From Limivivens sp034101475 (GTDB lineage Bacteria; Bacillota; Clostridia; Lachnospirales; Lachnospiraceae), in contig JAXEJQ010000106.1 in assembly GCA_034101475.1 (NCBI GenBank), positions 1 through 64,000 on the forward strand: 64,000 nt of DNA, given 5' to 3'. Positions 26,304 through 34,206 of the stretch are shown here, piece after piece (positions within the stretch are counted from its first letter, which is position 1; each line of letters opens with the position of its first letter). Below the pieces are notes generated by a model. It had not been told where the DNA came from and did not search any database. It saw nothing but the letters and a program-made list of their open reading frames with translations. A program made the translations under genes and the position numbers.

Positions 26304-28131
26304 CTGTTACTCCTTTCAGGTTCAGAATCCGCATGAATTCCTCTCCTGTGATCGTTTCGTTTTCGTAAAGGTATTTTGAAATTTCATGGAGTTTTCCGAT
26401 ATTGTCCTCCAGAATCTGATAGGCCTTGTCATACTGTGCCTTAACAAGCTCCACAACCTTTTTATCCAGAATCGTCTGCGTCTCCGGAGAACATGCCAGA
26501 GAGGCGTCTCCTCCCAGATACTGGTTTGTCACCGTTTCCATGGCTACCATACCGAATTCATCACTCATGCCGTAGCGGGAAATCATGGCCCTCGCCATCT
26601 TGGTAGCCTGCTCGATATCATTGGAAGCACCGGTGGTAATCTGATGGAAAACCAGCTCCTCCGCTGCCCGGCCTCCCGTAAAGGTGGCGATCTTATTCTC
26701 GATCTCCTCCTTTGTCATCAGGAAATGCTCGCCCTCTTCCACCTGCATGGTATAGCCCAGGGCCCCCGAGGTACGGGGAATAATCGTGATCTTGTGAACC
26801 GGTGCGGATTCTGTCTGCATAGCCGCAACCAGCGCATGACCCACCTCATGGTATGCCACAACCAGCTTCTCCTTGCTGGAAAGAACGCGGTTCTTCTTCT
26901 GATATCCGGCGATAACCACTTCCACGCTCTCCTCCAGGTCCGCCTGGGTGGCAAATCTCCTGCCGTCACGCACGGCCCGAAGAGCACCTTCGTTAATAAT
27001 ATTGGCCAGCTCTGCGCCGGAGGCTCCGGCAGCTGCCCGGGCAATGGCACCGAAATCCACATTGTCCGCAATCTTAATCTTCTTCGCATGTACCCGCAGA
27101 ATATCCTCACGGCCCTTCAGATCCGGAAGCTCCACCGGTACCCGCCGGTCAAACCGTCCCGGACGCAGCAGCGCCGGATCCAGAGACTCCGGACGGTTGG
27201 TGGCTGCCAGAATCACAACACCCTTGGAACCATCGAAGCCATCCATCTCCGTCAGAAGCTGGTTCAACGTCTGTTCACGCTCATCGTTTCCTCCGGGCAT
27301 CGCGCCGTCACGCTTCTTTCCGATGGTATCAATCTCATCAATAAATACAATACAGGGCGCTTTTTCATTGGCCTGCTTGAACAGGTCACGCACCTTGGCA
27401 GCTCCCATACCTACAAACATCTCCACAAATTCCGAACCGGAAATGGAGAAGAACGGCACGTTTGCTTCTCCGGCCACTGCCTTGGCCAGCAGTGTTTTAC
27501 CGGTTCCAGGAGGGCCTACCAGAAGGGCGCCCTTGGGCATGGATGCACCGATATCCTGGTATTTCTGCGGATTATGAAGGAAATCCACAATCTCCTGCAG
27601 AACCTCCTTGGCTTCATCCTCTCCGGCCACATCGGAAAATTTAATGCCTGTGGTGGACTTGACATACACCTTGGCATTGCTCTTTCCCATGCCGAACATC
27701 ATGGAGTCGCCTCCGCCTCCCATCTTATTCATCATTTTCTTCATCATAAACTGGCCCAGGGCCACAATCAGAATGATGGGAAGAATGTAGCCTACCAGAA
27801 TGCTCACCAGCGGCGAAGCCTGCTTCACAATCTCCTTCGAAAACTTGGCTCCGGATTTGTAAAGTCTGGAAACCAGCTCAATGTCATCGATGACACCGGT
27901 CTTATAGACATTCTCACCGCTCTTGTCCGTAAACGTAATCTGCGTATCACTGATATCCACATATCCGACCTGTCGGTTTTCTACCATAGCCAGAAACGTG
28001 CTGTAATCGACTTCCTGAACACGGCGCTCCATAATACTCGGATACACCAGCAGGTTAATCAGAAACAGGACCACCATCGCAATTACATAATAAAAAATAA
28101 TTGGTTTTTTCGGGGGTTTCATTTCCTGCAT
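26275..28131 (-). CDS. ftsH: ATP-dependent zinc metalloprotease FtsH
   Basis: A 618-aa membrane protease. Helices at about 12-32 and 105-125 flank a small external domain; the AAA+ module carries GPPGTGKT near 205 and the second region of homology with RPGRFDRR; the M41 protease has HEVGH at about 427 and the third zinc Asp further on. It degrades misfolded membrane proteins and regulators. The ATG at 28131 follows AAAGGAGAATAATT. A promoter lies at 28214-28242 and an attenuator-like hairpin in the leader. Confidence 0.95.
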   Translation of the reverse strand: MQEMKPPKKPIIFYYVIAMVVLFLINLLVYPSIMERRVQEVDYSTFLAMVENRQVGYVDISDTQITFTDKSGENVYKTGVIDDIELVSRLYKSGAKFSKEIVKQASPLVSILVGYILPIILIVALGQFMMKKMMNKMGGGGDSMMFGMGKSNAKVYVKSTTGIKFSDVAGEDEAKEVLQEIVDFLHNPQKYQDIGASMPKGALLVGPPGTGKTLLAKAVAGEANVPFFSISGSEFVEMFVGMGAAKVRDLFKQANEKAPCIVFIDEIDTIGKKRDGAMPGGNDEREQTLNQLLTEMDGFDGSKGVVILAATNRPESLDPALLRPGRFDRRVPVELPDLKGREDILRVHAKKIKIADNVDFGAIARAAAGASGAELANIINEGALRAVRDGRRFATQADLEESVEVVIAGYQKKNRVLSSKEKLVVAYHEVGHALVAAMQTESAPVHKITIIPRTSGALGYTMQVEEGEHFLMTKEEIENKIATFTGGRAAEELVFHQITTGASNDIEQATKMARAMISRYGMSDEFGMVAMETVTNQYLGGDASLACSPETQTILDKKVVELVKAQYDKAYQILEDNIGKLHEISKYLYENETITGEEFMRILNLKGVTDGRTAEETV

Positions 28132-28165
28132 AATTATTCTCCTTTCTGCCGCGGTGACGGCAATC

Positions 28166-28196
28166 AAAAAAAGCAGTCAGGATCCTTCTGGCTGCT
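28166..28196 (-). terminator. Terminator-like hairpin inside the ftsH leader
   Basis: Minus strand AAGCAG-CCAG-aaggatc-CTGA-CTGCTT, followed by a run of seven T. It lies between the ftsH promoter and the start codon, so transcripts must read through it. It may attenuate ftsH or end transcripts of the HPr-like gene, or both. Confidence 0.6.
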
Positions 28197-28213
28197 TCCT
28201 GTAACTTGACTCA

Positions 28214-28242
28214 ATTATAAATTCCACCCTCAAAAAAAACAA
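28214..28242 (-). promoter_or_regulatory. ftsH promoter
   Basis: Minus strand TTGTTT (28242-28237), 17 bases, TATAAT (28219-28214). The predicted start near 28207 gives a leader of about 75 nt. Confidence 0.65.
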
Positions 28243-28331
28243 TGCCTATTTTCTAAATAAAGTATAAATTTATTCGTATCTGCCCCGCATTCCGCGCCTT
28301 CCCGCGCCCGATGCCGTCCGGCAGCAGTTAT

Positions 28332-28562
28332 TCAATAACAGATATATTCCGAAAGCTCCTCAAGCAAATCGCTGCAGTCCACCGCGTGTACCTGCAGTTC
28401 CACATTATCGGCGGTACTAAGGCTGAAGGCGCTGATGATGGACTTGGCATCCAGGACAGATCCCTCACTGGTCAGATTTACATGATAGTCAAAATGATTT
28501 ACAATGTTAACGAAGCGGATAATGTCTTCCGGTTTATGGAATTTTACTGGTATATTCGTCAA
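28332..28562 (-). CDS. HPr-like domain protein without the active histidine
   Basis: A 76-aa protein whose second half (GSVLDAKSIISAFSL, then ELQVHAVDC) matches the HPr fold of the phosphotransferase system. The first half lacks the HxRP active-site motif, so it cannot be phosphorylated at His-15 like true HPr; VNHFDYHVNL stands in its place. Such proteins are common and unexplained in Clostridia. A TTG start at 28562 is chosen because GGGGGTG lies 6 bases before it; a GTG at 28571 would sit on the RBS itself. A good promoter precedes it. Confidence 0.7.
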   Translation of the reverse strand: MTNIPVKFHKPEDIIRFVNIVNHFDYHVNLTSEGSVLDAKSIISAFSLSTADNVELQVHAVDCSDLLEELSEYICY

Positions 28563-28598
28563 TTCCTTCACCCCCTTTGGTATATTTATACTATTGAC

Positions 28599-28626
28599 AT
28601 TATATCGAATCTGTAATCGATATCAA
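28599..28626 (-). promoter_or_regulatory. Promoter of the HPr-like gene with inverted repeat
   Basis: Minus strand TTGATA (28626-28621), 16 bases, TATAAT (28604-28599). Between and over the boxes lies ATATCGA-8-TCGATAT (28602-28623), an inverted repeat placed to act as an operator. Confidence 0.6.
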
Positions 28627-28750
28627 ATGTATTTTTCATGTATTTTTCATGAACATTTCATGAACTTTCTCTTTCGTTGTCTTATTTCCTTTTTAATACA
28701 GGTATGGCCCGCAGAACCGGAAAAATATCCGCGGATTTTCCCTCTGCATG

Positions 28751-28778
28751 ACAAAATGCAGCCCGACAGCGGCTGCAT
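28751..28778 (-). terminator. Terminator of the 74-aa gene
   Basis: Minus strand ATGCAGCC-gctgtcg-GGCTGCAT then TTTGTC, 43 bp after the stop codon of the gene at 28821. Confidence 0.7.
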
Positions 28779-28820
28779 CTTTGCACAATTCTGAATCCAT
28801 GGAGAAATCCTTCTCCCTCA

Positions 28821-29045
28821 TCAATAAATTTTCCGCAGTTCCGAGGGCTGGATTCCATACTGCTCCATAAACTGCTCCAGCTCCTGATCGTTTCGGATCA
28901 GAGTCACCTCTTCAAACTTTCCATCGGAAAGATTCTGGAACCCCGCAACCCGTTCGCCGGTACAGATACTGGCCCGGACTGCCGGAATCCGGCTTGCCCG
29001 GTCAAAGGATTTCTGCTCCCTCTTTTTCTTCTTCTGAAACAGCAT
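28821..29045 (-). CDS. Conserved small protein of unknown function (74 aa)
   Basis: A 74-aa protein with a basic start (MLFQKKKKREQK) and an ordered middle (PAVRASICTGERVAGF, then VTLIRNDQELEQFMEQYGI). It has no membrane segment. I recognise it as a type of small protein frequent in Lachnospiraceae, without an assigned role; automatic names such as aspartate dehydrogenase are not supported by its size. The start at 29045 follows GCAGGAGGTGATCCC. Promoter, F2-containing leader, gene and terminator make a complete single-gene unit. Confidence 0.72.
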   Translation of the reverse strand: MLFQKKKKREQKSFDRASRIPAVRASICTGERVAGFQNLSDGKFEEVTLIRNDQELEQFMEQYGIQPSELRKIY

Positions 29046-29079
29046 GGGATCACCTCCTGCGCGCTCGCTGTATACACAC

Positions 29080-29126
29080 GATGCCAGGATTGTGGGAGCG
29101 CGAAGCACGGAACAATCCTGCATCAT
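29080..29126 (+). repeat. F2 repeat, shortest copy
   Basis: A 47-bp deletion form: GATGCCAGGATTGTGGGAGC, then GCGAAGCACGGAACAATCCT and GCATCAT. The GGATTGT/ACAATCC hairpin is kept, while the CTTTTGA part is lost. It lies in the leader of the 74-aa gene, between its promoter and RBS. Confidence 0.8.
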
Positions 29127-29134
29127 TACACATA

Positions 29135-29163
29135 AGTATAGCAGAATACTGGGAAATTGTCCA
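29135..29163 (-). promoter_or_regulatory. Promoter of the 74-aa gene
   Basis: Minus strand TGGACA (29163-29158), 17 bases, TATACT (29140-29135). The transcript would start near 29128, at the edge of the F2 copy. Confidence 0.65.
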
Positions 29164-29203
29164 CTCCTGAGAAGCATTTTTCTGTCTGATATCAGAAGCT
29201 GCC

Positions 29204-29216
29204 GTTACTGTTCAGA
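29204..29216 (-). repeat. F3-like terminus at the ldh stop codon
   Basis: GTTACTGTTCAGA on the plus strand; read with the gene it is TCTGAACAGTAAC, in which TGA is the ldh stop. Its first 10 bases (GTTACTGTTC) equal the inverted repeat arm at 12435 and its GTTCAGA matches the F3 end at 50148. It is short enough that chance cannot be ruled out. Confidence 0.4.
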
Positions 29217-30162
29217 TCTCCAGCTGATGAATGCATTCCCGGATGGTTTTTGCCGAACAGGCAAATCTGGCCTGTTCTTCCCCTGTCAGGTAAAATTCTC
29301 CGATATCCTCCACACCGTTTCGGTTTAAGATCGCCGGAACCCCGCAGAAAATCCCGCTTTCGCCGTACTCCCCGTCCAGATAGGCTGATACGGAATAAAT
29401 CTTATTCTCGTCATACAAAATAGCCTTCACAATTGCCGTCACCGCGCTTGCAATTCCGTACTGGGTATTTCCCTTGGCCTTCAGCACATAGCCCCCGGAC
29501 CGGCGCACTTCCTCCACCATGTTTTCCAGGTCCATATTCTGGATACGTCCTTCCTTTTCCCGTACAATCACCTGGAAGCTCTTGCCCCCTGCCCGGACAT
29601 GGCTCCAGGGAATCATCATGGCATCCCCGTGCTCTCCCATCACATAGGCATCCACACTGCGCGGATCAATGAGCATGGCTTTTGCAATCAGATGCTTCAG
29701 CCGGGCTGTTTCCAGCACAGTTCCCGTCCCGATCACTCTGGAAGCCGGCAGGCCGGAAAGCTTCCATACCAGCCAGGCCATAGCATCCACCGGATTGGAA
29801 ACCACCAGAAAAATCCCATCGAAACCGCTCTCCATCACCTGGGGCACGATGGCGCGCATGATCCCTGCCGATTTTCCCAGAGCCGCTCTCCGGTCCATTT
29901 CCCCGTTGACAGGTGCTGCCGCCGTGAGCACCACAATATCCGCGTCCGCGCATTCCCCGTATCCGCCTGCGCTCACCCGGACATTTCTTCTCTGAAACTC
30001 CATGCTGTGCTGCATGTCCAGAGCCTCACCGCCGGCTTTCTCCTGGTTCAGGTCCACCAGAACCACCTCTGCCGCAACGCCCTGCACCACCAGGCTGTAG
30101 GCTGTCGTCGCCCCCACTGCTCCTGCACCGATAATCACAACTTTTGATCTGCTGATTTTCAT
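29212..30162 (-). CDS. ldh: L-lactate dehydrogenase family protein
   Basis: A 316-aa NAD-dependent oxidoreductase. IIGAGAVGATTAYSL (residues 10-25) is the NAD site, VVSNPVDAM near 120 and the catalytic GEHGDAMMIPWS near 175 are family motifs. The mobile substrate loop reads AAAPVNGEMDRR where typical lactate dehydrogenases have GANQKPGETR, so the usual Gln for pyruvate is not seen and another 2-oxo acid is possible (a 2-hydroxyacid dehydrogenase). The RBS AGGAGGAAGAAT supports the ATG. No promoter is obvious directly upstream; it may be read from the small gene at 30259. Confidence 0.8.
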   Translation of the reverse strand: MKISRSKVVIIGAGAVGATTAYSLVVQGVAAEVVLVDLNQEKAGGEALDMQHSMEFQRRNVRVSAGGYGECADADIVVLTAAAPVNGEMDRRAALGKSAGIMRAIVPQVMESGFDGIFLVVSNPVDAMAWLVWKLSGLPASRVIGTGTVLETARLKHLIAKAMLIDPRSVDAYVMGEHGDAMMIPWSHVRAGGKSFQVIVREKEGRIQNMDLENMVEEVRRSGGYVLKAKGNTQYGIASAVTAIVKAILYDENKIYSVSAYLDGEYGESGIFCGVPAILNRNGVEDIGEFYLTGEEQARFACSAKTIRECIHQLEI

Positions 30163-30225
30163 ATTCTTCCTCCTGATTCTTCTGATTTCTGTTTCATCAG
30201 CCCAGCACTTTATCGAGTTGAATTC

Positions 30226-30259
30226 AAAAAGTGCAGCTGCCGAAGCAACTGCACTTTTT
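30226..30259. terminator. Terminator between the small gene and ldh
   Basis: AAAAAGTGCAG (30226-30236) pairs with CTGCACTTTTT (30249-30259), giving an 11-bp stem with T-runs on both strands. On the minus strand it begins at the stop codon of the 32-aa ORF. Confidence 0.85.
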
Positions 30260-30357
30260 CAAATCTCTATAAAATTGTTCCGGGATCGTCCGATCGGAGG
30301 CTGATTCCGCCGGACCCGGATCTCACGGCTTTTTTCGGTATCTTTTCCTGCTGTCAT
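30259..30357 (-). CDS. Small arginine-rich ORF (32 aa) or leader peptide
   Basis: ATG at 30357 with AGGAG seven bases upstream, 32 codons, stop at 30259. The product starts MTAGKDTEKSREI and is basic in the middle (RVRRNQ, GRSRNN). It has no relative I recognise. What makes it credible is the context: a near-perfect promoter (30424-30452), about 60 nt of leader, good RBS, ORF, and an intrinsic terminator starting at its stop codon. The transcript of about 190 nt could instead be a non-coding RNA. As it lies directly upstream of ldh on the same strand, it could be an attenuator leader for ldh. Confidence 0.5.
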   Translation of the reverse strand: MTAGKDTEKSREIRVRRNQPPIGRSRNNFIEI

Positions 30358-30423
30358 CTGAAATCTCCTGTTACTGTCCGTGTACTGCATACATTTTTCT
30401 TTATCCGGCACACTATATGCTAC

Positions 30424-30452
30424 AGTATAAAGCATCTTCCGGCATCTGTCAA
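30424..30452 (-). promoter_or_regulatory. Strong promoter of the 32-aa ORF unit
   Basis: Minus strand TTGACA (30452-30447), exactly 17 bases, TATACT (30429-30424). It lies in the 372-bp gap between the uroporphyrinogen-decarboxylase-like gene and ldh. Confidence 0.75.
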
Positions 30453-30535
30453 TCCATTTTCCAGCCGTGGAAGCTTCCTTTATTTTCCGGCCGCAGGAAC
30501 CTCATTGATTCCTCAGCTGCAGGAGCCTTATTTAT

Positions 30536-31582
30536 TTATTTTTCATCCGGTTTCTCTCCGGATGCAGTGCGCAGCATTGCTTTCACATTTTCATAGGGCG
30601 TCTCTGTTCCCAGCGCACATCCGGGCCCTAAAATAACGCCTGTCTGCCGGATTCCGCCGATCACATCAATCATATCCTGCGTTTCCTGACGTGCCTGCTC
30701 CTCCGTGCCGTTAATCAGTGTCAGCGGAGCAATCTGCCCCAGAATCGCCTGTCGGTTTTTCAGCATGGGGAAAACGGCCTTCAGATCGGTCTTCTGGTCA
30801 ATTTCCAGAATATCCGCTTCCGCAAGCATCATCCGGTCAATGATTTTCGTGGCATTTCCGCAGATATGCAGTGCCAGCTTTCCGCCCAGGCTGTGGACAT
30901 ACCGGGCAACCTGTCTTTCATAGGGAAGGGCAAATTTCTCATACAGCGCCGGTGAAAGCACATCCGGCCCCGCAGTGCTGTCTCCCAGAGAGGTTCCATG
31001 GGCTCCTGCCTCCAGAAGAGCACGACAGTAAATTTTCTCAGCTTCCACACACGCCTGCAGCAGCCGGAAAATGTCTTCCTCACAGTCTTCATCCAGCAGA
31101 TCCTCCAGAAGCCGGTTCATCCCGTAAACCTGGGATGCCAGGCTGAAGGGTCCCTGATCCCCCCGGCCCAAAATGAAAACCGAATCTCCCAGCTCCTTCT
31201 TCAGAATCCGAACGGTTTCCAGATTCGCCCTGATCAGCGGAGATTCCAGAATTTTCTCACTGATATTCAGCTCAGAAACGTCCTTCAGCTCTGCAATGGC
31301 AGAACCGTGTGCCACCGGGCAGTCCTTTTCCCGATAGATAATCTCGCATCCCATGGCTTCTGCCAGGGCAGCCGTTCCATTTTCCACCAGAAGCATATCC
31401 TGGCCAAATTCCTTTTGAAGGGCCATCTGTGTTTTCGCCATGGCCTCCGCATCCAGAACAAACTCCGAAAACGGTTCTCCTGAAATTCTGGCACACATCA
31501 TAAAATTATGCAGGTCTGTAGGCAGTCTGTCCACCTCCTGGAACTGCAGAGCTGCCATACATCTTTCATAGGAATTCATCAT
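30536..31582 (-). CDS. Uroporphyrinogen decarboxylase family protein (methyltransferase-type)
   Basis: A 348-aa TIM-barrel protein. RLPTDLHNFMMCAR at the N-terminus, ILGRGDQGPFSLA near 140, LHICGNATKIIDRM near 245 and GVILGPGCALGTETPYENVKAM near 320 match the URO-D superfamily. The haem enzyme's arginine/aspartate signature is not complete, so it more likely belongs to the MtaA/CmuA-like corrinoid-methyltransferase branch. It is the last gene of the sugar-uptake operon (11 bp after the GH13 gene), an odd place for this family; demethylation of a methylated sugar or glycoside is one possibility. Start at 31582 with RBS AAAGGAGGAGC. Confidence 0.72.
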   Translation of the reverse strand: MMNSYERCMAALQFQEVDRLPTDLHNFMMCARISGEPFSEFVLDAEAMAKTQMALQKEFGQDMLLVENGTAALAEAMGCEIIYREKDCPVAHGSAIAELKDVSELNISEKILESPLIRANLETVRILKKELGDSVFILGRGDQGPFSLASQVYGMNRLLEDLLDEDCEEDIFRLLQACVEAEKIYCRALLEAGAHGTSLGDSTAGPDVLSPALYEKFALPYERQVARYVHSLGGKLALHICGNATKIIDRMMLAEADILEIDQKTDLKAVFPMLKNRQAILGQIAPLTLINGTEEQARQETQDMIDVIGGIRQTGVILGPGCALGTETPYENVKAMLRTASGEKPDEK

Positions 31583-31592
31583 GCTCCTCCTT

Positions 31593-33353
31593 TTACCATG
31601 TAAAGTGAACGACCAGCAGGCCTCCCCGGGCTTTCTGATCCGCTCCGATTTTCCAGAGCTTCTGATCCAGCTCTTCTGCCGTACCTTCTCCGTTTTCGGC
31701 AGCGCCGAACAGAACCTCATAGCCAATGGCTTCCTTCTTCATTCCCAGTGCATCCGACAGTCCAATATTCAGAACGGCTTCTTCCTGGCTGTCCGGATTT
31801 GCGGCCACCAGAATCGCCTCCTGTTCTCCCAGATACAGATAGGGCTTCGGCAGCAGCTTTTCCGAAGTAAAGGAAAGAGCCTTCAGCACCGGATTATCGG
31901 CCCCCTCCATCTGCACCGGACGGATCAGTTTCGAAAATCCCCTCCGGATTTCCAGCATTCTTCTGGTATCCTCCAGCATGTCCTTCTTCTCCGGCTGGGA
32001 GATCTGATCCCACTGAATCCAGCTTCCGTACAGCCATTTCCCCTTTCCTGGCTCACCTTTGCCGTACAGGTCCGGGGCATGCCAGGGAATGGGCACATAA
32101 TCCGCATGAAATTCTTCCCCTGCCATAAAGACCGGAATTCCCGGCGCCAGCAGGCAGCCATACCCCATGAAATAACGGCTTCCCCGGGCCGCATAGGCTT
32201 CTTCCGTCTCCTCCGTTCCTTCCCAGCCATTGTCATGGCAGCTCAGCTGGATGGACACATACTGTCCCGCCTGCTGCCGGTAGGGGAAGGAGATTTCCAT
32301 GGAGGTGCCATCCCGTTTTACCTGGACATCGTAGTCTACCATTAATGACATTTCTCTGTTGCTGTGCCAGTGATGTCCATCCTGGTCATAAACCACAACA
32401 TCTTTCACCGCTTTTCCGGGGCGTACATTTTCCAGACGCACAATTCGTCTCTGCTCCACATAAGCAGTCCCGTTCTCCTCTTTCCAGATGCTTTCACTGT
32501 TTTCCTCCGTCACCTGAAGCCCGTCCCCGATAAATTCATGAACATTTGCCGGTCTTTCCCAGGATGCCTGCACTTCTCCGTCTTCAAAAATAATTTCATA
32601 ATGATACCGTTCATTCCGGCGGCTGCAGACGTCTGTCATATCCCCGGCCAGATCCCACAGCATCCGGCTTCCCGGGAAACGGTGATGATTATCGCTCAGA
32701 CGGATCCCGCTCTGCAGAACATCCGAAACCCCGGTAATGGCCGGTCCGCTTTCCAGCATAATCATGATCTCATGGCCTGCCTCCCGGCACTGCTTCCGGA
32801 TTTCCGCCCAAAGCTCATTCCGGTAATGGGCCACATCCAGCCGGTAGCCGTCCACGCCAAACTCCGTCACATAGCGTACCCAGGTATCCACCCACCATTT
32901 ATCCAGATCCGGATGATTTCCATACCAGTCATAATCCGTCATCCCCCAGGAGCCGCCCCGGAACCACTGAGGATGCTCCTTCACCAACGGACTGTCCTGC
33001 ATCACTCCATGAGTGATCACATCCAGAAAGATACGAATTCCTCTTTTATGAGCAGAATCGATCAGTGCTTTGAAGTCCTCTTCTGTTCCAAGAGTCGGAT
33101 CCAATACACCCGGATCGATACAGGCATACTCTGTCCAGATATTGTAAAAATGCTTTGGATCACAGAGCTGATGCCCGGTGAGCCAGATCCCTGTAATTCC
33201 AAGCTCCTTCAGATAATCCAGTTTCTCTTCCAGAGAACGGAAGGTACCACTTTCCGGCCCTTTCGGGGAAGTAAAGCCTTTGATGGGAATCTCATAAACT
33301 ACCAGTTCCTTCATAAATTCCGGTGATCCGGTCATATTTTGCTTCGTTTTCAT
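31593..33353 (-). CDS. GH13-family (alpha-amylase-like) glycoside hydrolase
   Basis: A 586-aa cytoplasmic enzyme (no signal peptide). The (beta/alpha)8 barrel spans about 15-440: ELGITGIWLTGHQLCDPK (early strand), RIFLDVITHGVM (region I), DGYRLDVAHYRNE (region II, nucleophile Asp near 195), and MLESGP (candidate acid Glu near 220). The usual region IV NHD is less clear (SDNHH). It lies after two sugar permeases, so it likely splits the imported oligosaccharide. Subfamily and substrate cannot be fixed from sequence alone. RBS AGGAGGAGAAAAGA. Confidence 0.78.
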   Translation of the reverse strand: MKTKQNMTGSPEFMKELVVYEIPIKGFTSPKGPESGTFRSLEEKLDYLKELGITGIWLTGHQLCDPKHFYNIWTEYACIDPGVLDPTLGTEEDFKALIDSAHKRGIRIFLDVITHGVMQDSPLVKEHPQWFRGGSWGMTDYDWYGNHPDLDKWWVDTWVRYVTEFGVDGYRLDVAHYRNELWAEIRKQCREAGHEIMIMLESGPAITGVSDVLQSGIRLSDNHHRFPGSRMLWDLAGDMTDVCSRRNERYHYEIIFEDGEVQASWERPANVHEFIGDGLQVTEENSESIWKEENGTAYVEQRRIVRLENVRPGKAVKDVVVYDQDGHHWHSNREMSLMVDYDVQVKRDGTSMEISFPYRQQAGQYVSIQLSCHDNGWEGTEETEEAYAARGSRYFMGYGCLLAPGIPVFMAGEEFHADYVPIPWHAPDLYGKGEPGKGKWLYGSWIQWDQISQPEKKDMLEDTRRMLEIRRGFSKLIRPVQMEGADNPVLKALSFTSEKLLPKPYLYLGEQEAILVAANPDSQEEAVLNIGLSDALGMKKEAIGYEVLFGAAENGEGTAEELDQKLWKIGADQKARGGLLVVHFTW

Positions 33354-33365
33354 TCTTTTCTCCTC

Positions 33366-34196
33366 CTATCCTTTCACAGAACCTGCAATCATGCTTTCCG
33401 CCACCTTTTCCTGCAGAAGAATATACATCACCAGAGTCGGAACGATGCAGAGAACCAGTGCGGCAAACATGGACGTATAATTAAAGCTGAAAGATGAAGT
33501 AAAGTATTTAATCATCAATGGCATGGTACGATTCGACTCGCTGGATGTCAACATCATAGCATACAAAAATTCATTCCAGGAGTTGATGAATGCCAGAATT
33601 GCCGAGCTGGCCATGGCCGGCTTACTGACCGGAAGCATGACCTGAAAAAAGGCACGGAAAAATCCGGCGCCGTCCAGATAAGCCGCTTCCTCCAGCTCTC
33701 TCGGAATCCGCATAAACGCGCTTCGCATCAATGCCAGGGTCATGGCCATGGCAAACCCGGTATAAACCAGAACCAGACCTCTTTTGGTATCATACAGTCC
33801 CAGGCTCTTCACTACAAAATAAACAGGCTGTACCATGGCGTTGGACGGAATCAGCATAGACGAGAGGAGCAAAAAGAACAGAAAATTTCTTCCTTTGAAT
33901 TCCGTTCTGGCCAATACATAAGCCGCCAGTGAGTAAAGGAGTATCGCCAAAATCGTACTGCTGCCTGCTACAATCACAGACGTCAGAAACCGCATGGGTA
34001 TATTCGCTACTTCAATTGCAATGGCATACCCTTCCAGATACAGGGATGTCGGAAGGGAAAAGGCAGAAGATAAAATCTGCTTATTCGTTTTAAAAGATGA
34101 AATAAAAATCCAGATCAAAGGGGCAATGGAAATCAGCACGACAAACACCATAATTGCATAATCAAAAACCCCTATCCATTTCCAGCGTTTTTTCAT
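33366..34196 (-). CDS. Carbohydrate ABC transporter permease (MalG type)
   Basis: A 276-aa inner-membrane protein with six helices. The EAA loop EEAAYLDGAGFFRAFFQVMLP near residues 180-200 docks the ATPase. The ATG at 34196 has RBS GGAGGGG. It forms a channel with the MalF-type permease upstream, 10 bp away. No ATPase is encoded in this operon, so a shared MsmK-type ATPase elsewhere must serve it. Confidence 0.9.
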   Translation of the reverse strand: MKKRWKWIGVFDYAIMVFVVLISIAPLIWIFISSFKTNKQILSSAFSLPTSLYLEGYAIAIEVANIPMRFLTSVIVAGSSTILAILLYSLAAYVLARTEFKGRNFLFFLLLSSMLIPSNAMVQPVYFVVKSLGLYDTKRGLVLVYTGFAMAMTLALMRSAFMRIPRELEEAAYLDGAGFFRAFFQVMLPVSKPAMASSAILAFINSWNEFLYAMMLTSSESNRTMPLMIKYFTSSFSFNYTSMFAALVLCIVPTLVMYILLQEKVAESMIAGSVKG

Positions 34197-34206
34197 ATGG
34201 CCCCTC

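Noticed and set aside
26386..28209. A 607-codon open frame on the plus strand
   Set aside because: Antisense of ftsH; no domain or RBS. High GC at third positions opens such frames.
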